Below, in pieces: positions 8,691 through 16,909 of a DNA stretch of 64,000 bases (positions within the stretch are counted from its first letter, which is position 1; each line of letters begins with the position of its first letter). Under the pieces are notes generated by a model. The model searched no databases, was not told the origin of the DNA, and worked only from the letters and a program-made list of their open reading frames with translations. This DNA is from Flavobacteria bacterium MS024-3C (GTDB lineage: Bacteria > Bacteroidota > Bacteroidia > Flavobacteriales > Flavobacteriaceae): assembly GCA_000173115.1 (NCBI GenBank), contig ABVW01000004.1:1-64000 (forward strand), in the 5' to 3' direction. Position numbers and translations under genes: made by a program.

Positions 8691-10520
8691 ATGACTGAAG
8701 AAAACACAAACGCAGCAGCAGAAAATGAAGCTGTAGCAGCACAAGCGACTACTGAAACAGTAGCGCAAGACCCAAAAGAATTTTTGGAAAACTTTAACTG
8801 GGACAAATACGAGCAAGGAATTGAGCGTGTTGAAGAGTCTAAGTTAGAAGAGTTTGAAACTTTGGTTTCAGCAAATTTTGTAGACACCGCAGATGAAGAA
8901 GTAGTGGTTGGAAAGGTAGTTTACCTTACTGAGCGCGAAGCTATCATTGACATTAATGCCAAGTCTGAAGGGGTAATCTCTTTAAATGAATTCCGTTACA
9001 ATCCTGACTTAAAAGTAGGGGATGAGGTAGAGGTTCTTATTGACATTAGAGAAGACAAAACAGGTCAGTTGGTTTTATCTCACAGAAAAGCGAGAACTAT
9101 TAAAGCTTGGGATCGTGTAAACAATGCACATGACAAAGAAGAAGTAGTGAACGGATTCGTGAAGTGTAGAACTAAAGGAGGTATGATCGTAGATGTATTT
9201 GGAATTGAGGCGTTCTTGCCAGGTTCTCAAATTGACGTGAAGCCTATTAGAGACTACGACCAATACGTTGGAAAAACAATGGAATTCAAAGTGGTTAAAA
9301 TTAACCATGAATTCAAAAACGTTGTTGTTTCTCACAAAGCGCTTATTGAAGCAGATATTGAAGAGCAGAAAAAAGAAATCATTGGCCAGTTAGAAAAAGG
9401 ACAAGTCTTAGAAGGTGTTGTTAAAAACATTACTTCTTACGGGGTGTTTATTGATCTTGGTGGTGTAGATGGTTTGGTTCACATTACAGATCTTTCTTGG
9501 TCTAGAATTAACCACCCGAATGAAGTGGTTGAGTTAGATCAGAAATTGAACGTAGTAATCTTAGACTTTGACGACAACAAATCTAGAATCCAATTAGGTC
9601 TTAAGCAGTTAGAGAAGCACCCATGGGAAGCTTTAAGCGACACGATTGCTATTGGAGACAAGGTAAAAGGTAAAGTAGTTGTTATTGCAGATTACGGCGC
9701 ATTTATAGAAGTAGAAGAAGGTGTAGAAGGATTGATCCACGTTTCTGAAATGTCATGGTCTACGCACTTGCGTTCGGCCCAAGACTTTGTAAAAGTAGGT
9801 GATGAGGTAGAAGCTGTTGTATTGACTTTAGACCGTGAAGACCGTAAAATGTCTCTTGGTATTAAGCAATTAACGCAAGATCCTTGGACGGACATTACAA
9901 CTAAATACCCAGTGGCTTCTAAGCACAAAGGTATTGTAAGGAACTTTACTAACTTCGGTGTGTTTGTTGAATTAGAAGAAGGAATTGACGGATTAATTTA
10001 TATTTCTGACCTTTCTTGGACTAAGAAAATTAAGCACCCATCTGAATTTGTTGCTGTTGGTGACACTTTAGAGGTTGAGGTATTAGAACTTGACGTTGAT
10101 GGTAGAAAATTAAGTCTTGGTCACAAGCAAACTACCGTTAACCCTTGGGATAAATACGAGACTGAATTCGCATTAGATTCTTTACATACTGCTACTATTG
10201 CAGAGATTGTAGACAAAGGAGCTACTATTAACTTCAATGAAGATATTGTTGCCTTTGTTCCTTCTAGACACCTAGAAAAGGAAGACGGATCTAAATTAAA
10301 CAAAGGCGATGAAGCCCAGTTTAAAGTAATTGAATTCAATAAAGAGTTCAAGCGTGTGGTAGCAAGCCATACTGCTATCTTTAGAGAAGAAGAGCAACGC
10401 AATATTCGCACAGCTGTTAAGAAGGCTTCTGCGAGTGCAGACGAAGCAAAACCAACTCTTGGTGATGCTAACGAAGCATTACAAGCGTTAAAAGATAAAA
10501 TGGAAGGAAAAGGAAACTAA
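8691..10520 (+). CDS. rpsA: 30S ribosomal protein S1
   Basis: 609 residues made of tandem S1 (OB-fold) RNA-binding repeats. Clear repeats include GQVLEGVVKNITSYGVFIDL, GDKVKGKVVVIADYGAFIEV and HKGIVRNFTNFGVFVELEEG. Each is followed by a GLVHITDLSW-type strand and a DRKMSLGIKQL-type end. S1 recruits mRNA to the ribosome and matters where Shine-Dalgarno sequences are scarce, as in this phylum. The N-terminal tail is rich in Ala and Glu. The gene has an exact promoter upstream and a strong terminator downstream. Confidence 0.97.
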   Translation: MTEENTNAAAENEAVAAQATTETVAQDPKEFLENFNWDKYEQGIERVEESKLEEFETLVSANFVDTADEEVVVGKVVYLTEREAIIDINAKSEGVISLNEFRYNPDLKVGDEVEVLIDIREDKTGQLVLSHRKARTIKAWDRVNNAHDKEEVVNGFVKCRTKGGMIVDVFGIEAFLPGSQIDVKPIRDYDQYVGKTMEFKVVKINHEFKNVVVSHKALIEADIEEQKKEIIGQLEKGQVLEGVVKNITSYGVFIDLGGVDGLVHITDLSWSRINHPNEVVELDQKLNVVILDFDDNKSRIQLGLKQLEKHPWEALSDTIAIGDKVKGKVVVIADYGAFIEVEEGVEGLIHVSEMSWSTHLRSAQDFVKVGDEVEAVVLTLDREDRKMSLGIKQLTQDPWTDITTKYPVASKHKGIVRNFTNFGVFVELEEGIDGLIYISDLSWTKKIKHPSEFVAVGDTLEVEVLELDVDGRKLSLGHKQTTVNPWDKYETEFALDSLHTATIAEIVDKGATINFNEDIVAFVPSRHLEKEDGSKLNKGDEAQFKVIEFNKEFKRVVASHTAIFREEEQRNIRTAVKKASASADEAKPTLGDANEALQALKDKMEGKGN

Positions 10521-10541
10521 TCCTTTTGTTTGAATCATTTT

Positions 10542-10575
10542 AAAAGCCCGGGCTAATGCCCGGGCTTTTTTTTTT
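10542..10575 (+). terminator. Rho-independent terminator of rpsA
   Basis: Perfect 8-bp stem GCCCGGGC / GCCCGGGC (10546-10553 and 10558-10565) with a TAAT loop. It is flanked by A4 on the left and T10 on the right, 25 bp after the rpsA stop. Confidence 0.95.
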
Positions 10576-10697
10576 GCAAAGCGAATAGCTGTTGGTTTTT
10601 CATTCTCCACTTGTACACTTTAGCATAATTGGTATTCTAGGGCTGTGAATTGAAAAAATTCCCTATTTTTGTCTCGCAAACGCCTACACTGGAGCTT

Positions 10698-11234
10698 ATG
10701 AGCCAAAAAGTACTTCTTTCTGAAAAAGAAATTCACATTATCCTTCACAGGTTGGCTTGCCAGTTGTTAGAAAGTCATCTCGATTTTTCTAATACGGTAT
10801 TGATTGGTTTGCAACCTAGAGGAATATTTTTAGCAAAGCGTTTGGCGCAAATTCTCCAAGAGGACTATAAGGTTAAAGACATTGCCCTGGGTTTTTTAGA
10901 CATCACCTTTTTTAGGGATGATTTCAGAAGGGACGGCAAAACACTTACGGCCAACAAGACCCAAATAGATTTCCTTATAGACAGTAAAAAAGTGGTCCTC
11001 ATAGACGACGTTTTGTATACCGGTAGGAGTATTAGAGCTGCACTCACCGCACTACAGTCCTTTGGTAGGCCTGAAGAAATTGAGTTACTTACGCTTATAG
11101 ATAGAAGGTTTAGCAGACATTTGCCCATTCAGCCTAATTATAGGGGGAGGCAAGTAGACGTGATTGACCATGAAAAAGTAAAGGTGTGCTGGAAAGAGCA
11201 AGATGGAGAAGACACCGTATATTTAATAAACTAA
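10698..11234 (+). CDS. pyrR: PyrR-type uracil phosphoribosyltransferase / pyrimidine regulator
   Basis: 178 residues from ATG 10698. The frame is open upstream to a TTG at 10650, but an exact TATTTTTG promoter box sits at 10664-10671 inside that extension, so the ATG is preferred. The phosphoribosyltransferase fold is clear: VLIGLQPRGIFLAKRLAQ near the N-terminus and the PRPP loop VVLIDDVLYTGRSIRAAL. The end, RQVDVIDHEKVKVCW, is typical of PyrR. It sits 25 bp upstream of pyrB, as in pyr operons of other phyla where PyrR controls transcription by binding nascent RNA. I see no obvious PyrR-binding hairpin here, so its regulatory role is unproven. Confidence 0.9.
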   Translation: MSQKVLLSEKEIHIILHRLACQLLESHLDFSNTVLIGLQPRGIFLAKRLAQILQEDYKVKDIALGFLDITFFRDDFRRDGKTLTANKTQIDFLIDSKKVVLIDDVLYTGRSIRAALTALQSFGRPEEIELLTLIDRRFSRHLPIQPNYRGRQVDVIDHEKVKVCWKEQDGEDTVYLIN

Positions 11235-11259
11235 CGCCTTAAAAAAATACATCTAAAAA

Positions 11260-12198
11260 GTGCCAAATCCTAACAGACAATTAAGTGTAAAACACTTGCT
11301 CGGGATTAAATATCTCCAAGAGACAGACATTGATCTTATTTTTGAAACGGCAGACCACTTTAAAGAAGTGATTAACCGCCCTATTAAAAAAGTACCTTCT
11401 CTCAGAGACATCACTATTGCGAATATATTTTTTGAAAATTCTACCAGAACGAAACTCTCTTTTGAGTTGGCAGAGAAAAGATTGTCTGCAGATGTCCTTA
11501 ATTTTTCTGCATCACAGTCTTCTGTCACAAAAGGAGAAACCCTTATAGATACGGTCAACAATATCTTATCTATGAAAGTAGATATGGTGGTAATGCGACA
11601 CCCTAATCCAGGCGCAGGCGTATTGCTTTCTAAACATATTAATGCGGCTATAATAAACGCAGGAGACGGTGCTCATGAGCACCCCACACAGGCGCTACTA
11701 GACTCTTATTCTATTCGCGAGCGATTGGGAGATGTGGCTGGTAAGAAAGTGGTTATTGTAGGAGATATTCTCCATTCAAGAGTTGCTTTGTCTAATATTT
11801 ATGCCCTAAAATTACAGGGAGCAGAAGTGAAGGTGTGCGGTCCCAAAACCCTGATACCAAAGCATATTGAGTCTTTGGGTGTTAGCGTAGAAACAGACCT
11901 TCGTAAGGCACTTAATTGGTGTGATGTAGCCAATATGCTTCGCGTTCAAAACGAGCGTATGGATATTAGCTACTTTCCAAGTACCAGAGAATACACCCAA
12001 TTGTACGGGGTAAATATGGATCTGTTAAACAGCTTAGACAAAGATATAGTGATCATGCACCCTGGACCTATTAATAGGGGTGTAGAGATTACCTCAGAGG
12101 TAGCAGATTCCAATCAGTCTATCATTTTAAATCAAGTAGAAAACGGAGTAGCTATTCGCATGGCAGTCATTTATTTATTGGCCTCCAAAATAAAATAA
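11260..12198 (+). CDS. pyrB: Aspartate carbamoyltransferase catalytic subunit
   Basis: 312 residues. It joins carbamoyl phosphate to aspartate in the second step of pyrimidine synthesis. The carbamoyl-phosphate site FFENSTRTKLSFELAEKRL is near residues 58-76. HPTQALLDSYSIRERLGD and VADSNQ near the C-terminus are also characteristic. An in-frame TAA at 11254-11256 and the lack of a nearby ATG force a GTG start at 11260. It follows pyrR in what looks like a pyrR-pyrB-orf-rnz operon. Confidence 0.96.
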   Translation: MPNPNRQLSVKHLLGIKYLQETDIDLIFETADHFKEVINRPIKKVPSLRDITIANIFFENSTRTKLSFELAEKRLSADVLNFSASQSSVTKGETLIDTVNNILSMKVDMVVMRHPNPGAGVLLSKHINAAIINAGDGAHEHPTQALLDSYSIRERLGDVAGKKVVIVGDILHSRVALSNIYALKLQGAEVKVCGPKTLIPKHIESLGVSVETDLRKALNWCDVANMLRVQNERMDISYFPSTREYTQLYGVNMDLLNSLDKDIVIMHPGPINRGVEITSEVADSNQSIILNQVENGVAIRMAVIYLLASKIK

Positions 12199-12202
12199 TA
12201 TC

Positions 12203-12532
12203 ATGGTTCAGATTATTGACCAAACGGCTGTTTTTTCTCAAGAAAATCAGGATATGAAGGCTTTTTTAGCCGCCTTGTCGCCGATTTTAGAAGCGCATCT
12301 TTCGCACCATATTATTGTAGCGCTCTCTGAGGAGACGCCCGCAGAAGCTATTGATATCTCCCTGTTTACTCAATGGTCCACTGACTTTAAAAAATCTGCT
12401 AAGTCATTTGTATTAGTGACCAATGCCATTAGTTATGAAGATACTCCTGAGTCATTATCTGTAGTACCTACCCTCCAAGAAGCTAAAGATGTGATTGAGA
12501 TGGAAGAGATAGAAAGGGATCTTGGATTTTGA
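12203..12532 (+). CDS. Small conserved-looking protein between pyrB and rnz
   Basis: 109 residues, acidic, with no signal peptide or transmembrane segment. The predicted pattern alternates strands and helices (HIIVALSEE, SFVLVTNAI), which could be a STAS-like or Rossmann-like small fold, but no motif is diagnostic. It starts 4 bp after pyrB and its TGA stop overlaps the TTG start of rnz, so all are probably co-translated. I do not recognise the function. Its tight position directly before rnz suggests a shared role or simple operon packing. Confidence 0.75.
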   Translation: MVQIIDQTAVFSQENQDMKAFLAALSPILEAHLSHHIIVALSEETPAEAIDISLFTQWSTDFKKSAKSFVLVTNAISYEDTPESLSVVPTLQEAKDVIEMEEIERDLGF

Positions 12533-13434
12533 AAGTCACTATTTTAGGCTGTTACGCAGCTACTCCACGAACATTAACCCATCCTACTTCTCAGGTTCTT
12601 GAAATAAAAAACCACTTGTTTTTAATTGATTGTGGCGAGGGTACTCAGGTGCAGCTCAGAAAGCAAAAAGTGCGTTTTTCTAAAATCAATCATATTTTTA
12701 TTTCACATTTACACGGCGATCATTTCTTTGGATTACCGGGATTGGTCGCTACTTTTAGGCTTTTAGGCCGTGTGAACCCGCTGCATATTTACGGGCCTAA
12801 AGGAATTAAGGAAGCGGTGACACTACTTTTAAAATTAGGCGATTCCTGGACCAATTACCCCCTGCATTTTCATGAACTAAGCTCACAAGCACCTGAGGTG
12901 GTCTTTGAAGATAAAAAAGTAACTGTTACCACTATACCCTTAGATCACAGGGTATATACCAACGGATTTTTGTTCAGAGAAAAAGTTGGCTCACGTAAAT
13001 TAGAAGCACAAGCAGTGGAGGCTCATGGGATAGATAGCTGTTACTTTCAGAATATCAAAGACGGGAAAGATGCGCCAAATAAAGCAGGAGAAATAATTCC
13101 AAATGCTCAATTGAGTAGTGACCCAAAACCTACTAAAAGTTATGCTTTTTGTAGTGACACCGCTTATTTCCCTAAAATTATAGCTCAAATTAAAGAAGTT
13201 ACCGTCCTGTATCATGAGAGTACCTTTTTGGAATCTGAGTCAGATCTAGCCACTAAAACCAAACATTCTACAGCATCTCAAGCTGCAAAAATTGCCGAAT
13301 CAGCAGGGGTTAAATCACTGATTTTAGGACATTATTCAACCCGATATGATGGTTTGCAGCCTTTTAAAGAAGAGGCGGAAGTTTATTTTAAACCAGTCCT
13401 TTTAGCAGACGATGGCAGGGAATTTGAGTTCTAG
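12529..13434 (+). CDS. rnz: Ribonuclease Z
   Basis: 301 residues. This metallo-beta-lactamase-fold endonuclease matures tRNA 3' ends. It opens MKVTILGCYAATPR and contains LIDCGEGTQVQLRK and the zinc motif HLHGDH at residues 60-65 (FISHLHGDHFFGLPGL). YAFCSDTAYFP, HESTFL and the late LILGHYSTRY complete the set. The start is TTG at 12529, overlapping the upstream TGA by 4 bp; no ATG exists nearby and the family N-terminus begins here. No tRNA in this window encodes CCA, consistent with RNase Z processing. Confidence 0.96.
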   Translation: MKVTILGCYAATPRTLTHPTSQVLEIKNHLFLIDCGEGTQVQLRKQKVRFSKINHIFISHLHGDHFFGLPGLVATFRLLGRVNPLHIYGPKGIKEAVTLLLKLGDSWTNYPLHFHELSSQAPEVVFEDKKVTVTTIPLDHRVYTNGFLFREKVGSRKLEAQAVEAHGIDSCYFQNIKDGKDAPNKAGEIIPNAQLSSDPKPTKSYAFCSDTAYFPKIIAQIKEVTVLYHESTFLESESDLATKTKHSTASQAAKIAESAGVKSLILGHYSTRYDGLQPFKEEAEVYFKPVLLADDGREFEF

Positions 13435-13475
13435 AAATCATTCCGTTTCCTTATCTTTGAATTAAAATATTTGTC

Positions 13476-14123
13476 ATGGAAAAAGATTTAGGCGACTATA
13501 GAAAATCATATGATAAGCAAGCTTTGGAGGAGACTCAAATATCAGACAATCCCATGCAACAGTTCCAGACTTGGTTCTATGAGGTGGAGGCTTCAGAAAC
13601 TGTAGATGAGACCAATGCAATGAGTATTTCTTCCATAGGTTTAGATGGTTTTCCTAAAACCCGGGTGGTGCTTTTAAAAAAGTATTACGAAGAGGGATTT
13701 ATTTTCTACACCAATTATGATTCTGAAAAGGGCAGGGCTATTGCGGCCCATCCAGAAGTATGTTTGTCTTTTTTTTGGCCCAGTATGGAACGCCAAGTAA
13801 TCATTAAGGGTCTTGCAGAACGCTTGCCTGGAGAAGTCTCAGACAATTATTTTGACTCAAGGCCTTTGGGTTCCCGCCTAGGCGCTATGGTTTCTCCTCA
13901 AAGTAAGGTAATTGATTCAAGGGCGGTATTGGAAGACTCATTAAAGGCCCTAGAGGTGCAAGCCGTAAACGGCCAAGTAAAAAGGCCTTCGCATTGGGGC
14001 GGTTATTTGGTGCGACCCAAAAGCATAGAGTTTTGGCAGGGAAGGCCCAATAGGCTTCACGATAGGATTAGGTATACTTTAGAGAAGGATTTCAACTGGA
14101 CAGTGGAACGTTTGGCACCTTAA
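13476..14123 (+). CDS. pdxH: Pyridoxamine 5'-phosphate oxidase
   Basis: 215 residues. This FMN enzyme oxidises pyridoxine or pyridoxamine phosphate to PLP. Characteristic segments: DNPMQQFQTWFYEVEA, MSISSIGLDGFPKTRVVLLK (FMN binding), IFYTNYDSEKGRAIAAHP and FFWPSMERQVIIKG. The C-terminal signature is IEFWQGRPNRLHDRIRY. A TATCTTTG box at 13452-13459 lies 16 bp before the ATG, implying a very short 5' leader. Confidence 0.97.
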   Translation: MEKDLGDYRKSYDKQALEETQISDNPMQQFQTWFYEVEASETVDETNAMSISSIGLDGFPKTRVVLLKKYYEEGFIFYTNYDSEKGRAIAAHPEVCLSFFWPSMERQVIIKGLAERLPGEVSDNYFDSRPLGSRLGAMVSPQSKVIDSRAVLEDSLKALEVQAVNGQVKRPSHWGGYLVRPKSIEFWQGRPNRLHDRIRYTLEKDFNWTVERLAP

Positions 14124-14216
14124 TCACAAAAAAAATAATCACTTACTTTCATTAATTTAACCCTATAATATATAAACTGTAGTACTTTTGTATTTTAGTT
14201 GTTTAAGGGTATTCAT

Positions 14217-16307
14217 ATGACAAAGAACCAATATATAAATAGGGAAATTAGCTGGTTGCGATTTAACGAACGTGTTTTGCAGGAAAGTGCAGATCCACAA
14301 GTGCCTCTAATTGAAAGGTTCCGTTTTTTGGGTATTTTTTCAAACAATTTAGATGAGTTTTTTAAGGTTCGTTATGCAACGGTTAAAAGGGTTGTAGACG
14401 CAGGTGCTAATTTAAAAGGCGTTCTAGGTGATGAAAAGCCTAAAGCACTCTTAGACGAGATTACTAAGATTGTAATAGCCCAACAAAAACAATCGTTAGA
14501 GATTTTAAAAAATATTGAGGAGGAGCTAGAGACAAAGAACATATTCTTGATCAACGAGAATGAACTCAGCCAAGAGCAGAAGCTGTTTGTTGCAGATTAT
14601 TTTAATCAGTATGTAAGCCCTGTACTCATGACCATTATCTTAAATGATTTGGCAGACTTTCCAACTTTGAAAGATACTGCAGCCTACTTGGCTGTTAAGA
14701 TGACTATGAATTCTGAGGATCAGAAGGTAAAGACTTTGGTTCCGCTGAGAAAAAGGAAAGACAATCGCTATGCGATTATAGAAATTCCCAAGAGTGTAGA
14801 CCGCTTTGTGGTATTGCCAAATGTAGGGGAGAAGCAGTATATTATTATGTTAGACGACATTATTCGCTTTAATTTAGATAGGGTGTTTAGTATGTTTTCT
14901 TATACCAAGATTTCTGCTCATATGATTAAAATCACAAGAGATGCAGAACTGGACATGGACAATGACCTTTCTAAGAGTTTTATTGAAAAAATCTATGAAA
15001 GTGTAGAGGAACGTAAAATAAGTGACCCAGTTCGTTTTGTGTACGACATGAATATTGAAAAAGACACTTTGAAGTTCTTAAAGGATAAAATGAAGCTAGA
15101 AGATACGGATTCTGTGATTCCTGGTGGTAGATACCATAACAGACGGGATTATATGAGTTTTCCAAGTTTGGGCAGAACAGATTTATTGTATTCAAAAACG
15201 GCTCCGCTTCGTGTTAAAGGGGTTCCGTCAGAGGGAAGTTTATTAGACCATATTGCAAAAAAAGATTTCTTACAATACACCCCATACCATACTTTCTCTT
15301 ACATCACTAGATTCTTAAAGGAGGCGGCTCTAGATCCTAAAGTGAAAACCATTAAGATTACCGTTTATAGGTTGGCCAACAACTCTCAGATTGCTGCTTC
15401 ACTCATTAATGCGGTCAAAAACGGCAAGCAAGTTACGGTACAAATTGAACTTCAAGCCAGGTTTGACGAACATGCTAATATTGAATATGCAGAGCAGTTA
15501 CAAGCTGAGGGGGTAAGATTGATTTTTGGTGTCAGGGGCCTTAAAGTTCATTCAAAAATCTGTTTAATCGAAAGAGAGGAGGCCGGACTTTTAAAGCGTT
15601 ATGGTTTTGTAAGTACAGGTAATTTTAACGAATCTACGGCTAGAATATATACCGATTACACCCTATTTACTGCCCATGATTTAATCTTAAAGGAGTTAGA
15701 CAAAGTATTTGACTTTTTTGAAACCACCTATAAGATTCACAAATACAAGCATTTAATAGTGTCACCGCATTATACTAAAAATGTTTTCAAGAAGCTTATT
15801 GACCAAGAGATTAAGAATGCCAAAGCGGGTAAAGAGGCTGCTATCAAAATAAAAATGAACAGTTTTACTTCCTATAAAATGGTAGATAAATTGTATGAAG
15901 CTTCTAATGCAGGGGTGAAAATTCAATTGATTATAAGGGGTATTTGTTGCCTGGTACCTGGAGTCCCTGGGATGAGTGAAAATATTGAAGTCATTAGTGT
16001 CATTGATAAGTTTTTAGAGCATACCAGGTTATTTGTTTTTAGCAATGATGGTGATCCTAAGATTTACATATCTTCTGCAGATTGGATGACTAGAAACTTA
16101 GACTATAGGGTAGAAGTGGGCTGTCCAATTTATGACACTGATATTAAAAATGAACTTATAGATACCTTTAATATGGCTTGGCAAGACAACACCAAGTCCA
16201 GATGGCTCACAGACCAACAAGAAAGTCCCTACCGAAAATTAGCAGGAGCTCCGCTGCGTTCTCAGTTTGCGATGTATGATTATTATAAAGAAAAATTAGA
16301 GTCTTAA
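14217..16307 (+). CDS. ppk1: Polyphosphate kinase 1
   Basis: 696 residues from ATG 14217. An exact TACTTTTG box at 14183-14190 makes the in-frame TTG at 14199 an unlikely start. The N-terminal domain is YINREISWLRFNERVLQESAD with LGIFSNNLDEFFKVR. The two catalytic PLD-like halves show IELQARFDEHANIEYAEQL, the phosphorylated histidine in GVRGLKVHSKICLIE, FNESTARIYTDYTLF, and the late YISSADWMTRNLDYRVEVGC. It makes long-chain polyphosphate from ATP. It is transcribed alone; the convergent miaE ends 20 bp away. Confidence 0.97.
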   Translation: MTKNQYINREISWLRFNERVLQESADPQVPLIERFRFLGIFSNNLDEFFKVRYATVKRVVDAGANLKGVLGDEKPKALLDEITKIVIAQQKQSLEILKNIEEELETKNIFLINENELSQEQKLFVADYFNQYVSPVLMTIILNDLADFPTLKDTAAYLAVKMTMNSEDQKVKTLVPLRKRKDNRYAIIEIPKSVDRFVVLPNVGEKQYIIMLDDIIRFNLDRVFSMFSYTKISAHMIKITRDAELDMDNDLSKSFIEKIYESVEERKISDPVRFVYDMNIEKDTLKFLKDKMKLEDTDSVIPGGRYHNRRDYMSFPSLGRTDLLYSKTAPLRVKGVPSEGSLLDHIAKKDFLQYTPYHTFSYITRFLKEAALDPKVKTIKITVYRLANNSQIAASLINAVKNGKQVTVQIELQARFDEHANIEYAEQLQAEGVRLIFGVRGLKVHSKICLIEREEAGLLKRYGFVSTGNFNESTARIYTDYTLFTAHDLILKELDKVFDFFETTYKIHKYKHLIVSPHYTKNVFKKLIDQEIKNAKAGKEAAIKIKMNSFTSYKMVDKLYEASNAGVKIQLIIRGICCLVPGVPGMSENIEVISVIDKFLEHTRLFVFSNDGDPKIYISSADWMTRNLDYRVEVGCPIYDTDIKNELIDTFNMAWQDNTKSRWLTDQQESPYRKLAGAPLRSQFAMYDYYKEKLES

Positions 16308-16326
16308 AGGTTTAATGCCAACGCTT

Positions 16327-16908
16327 TTAGCCGTGAATCAATTGTTGGTTGCCCAAGTCCTTCATGATTTGTGCTTCAAAAATCAATAGAGATTCCCATT
16401 TTTCGTCTACTTCTTTTCTGTCTCCATATTGTCTCGCAAATTTTAGAAACATGGTGTAATGACCTGCTTCACTGATCATGAGTTTTTTGTAGAATTCTCT
16501 GAGCTTTGTATCTTCAAGTTCTTCAGAGAGCAACCTAAAGCGTTCACAGCTTCTTGCTTCAATGAGCGCCGCAATGAGTAATCTGTGTACTAGTTGAGTG
16601 GTTCTACTCCCACCTTTAGGAAAAAAGCTGAGAAGCGCAATGACATAGCTGTCTTTACGATCCCTTCCCAAGGTTTGCCCTCTGGCTATAATAAGATCGT
16701 GCACCATTTTGAAATGGCCCATTTCTTCCCTTACCAGTGCAGTCATTTCACTGACTAGTTCTGTGTATTCAGGAAAGCCAACAATTAGTGATATTGCCGT
16801 ACTGGCTGCTTTTTGCTCGCAGAATGCATGGTCTGTTAAAATATCATCAATGTTTTTTTCTACGATATTCACCCATCTAGGGTCTGTGGGTAATTTTAAT
16901 CCAAGCAT
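16327..16908 (-). CDS. miaE: tRNA-(ms2io6A)-hydroxylase MiaE-like diiron protein
   Basis: 193 residues, all-helical ferritin-like fold. Metal ligands visible in order: DHAFCEQKAASTA, REEMGHFKMVHDL, then EARSCERFRLLSEEL and SEAGHYTMFLKFA, giving the E...ExxH...E...ExxH diiron pattern. MiaE hydroxylates the isopentenyl side chain of ms2i6A37 in tRNA. The start lies 1 bp beyond the stop of dnaX, so the two are probably co-transcribed. Confidence 0.9.
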   Translation of the reverse strand: MLGLKLPTDPRWVNIVEKNIDDILTDHAFCEQKAASTAISLIVGFPEYTELVSEMTALVREEMGHFKMVHDLIIARGQTLGRDRKDSYVIALLSFFPKGGSRTTQLVHRLLIAALIEARSCERFRLLSEELEDTKLREFYKKLMISEAGHYTMFLKFARQYGDRKEVDEKWESLLIFEAQIMKDLGNQQLIHG

Positions 16909-16909
16909 C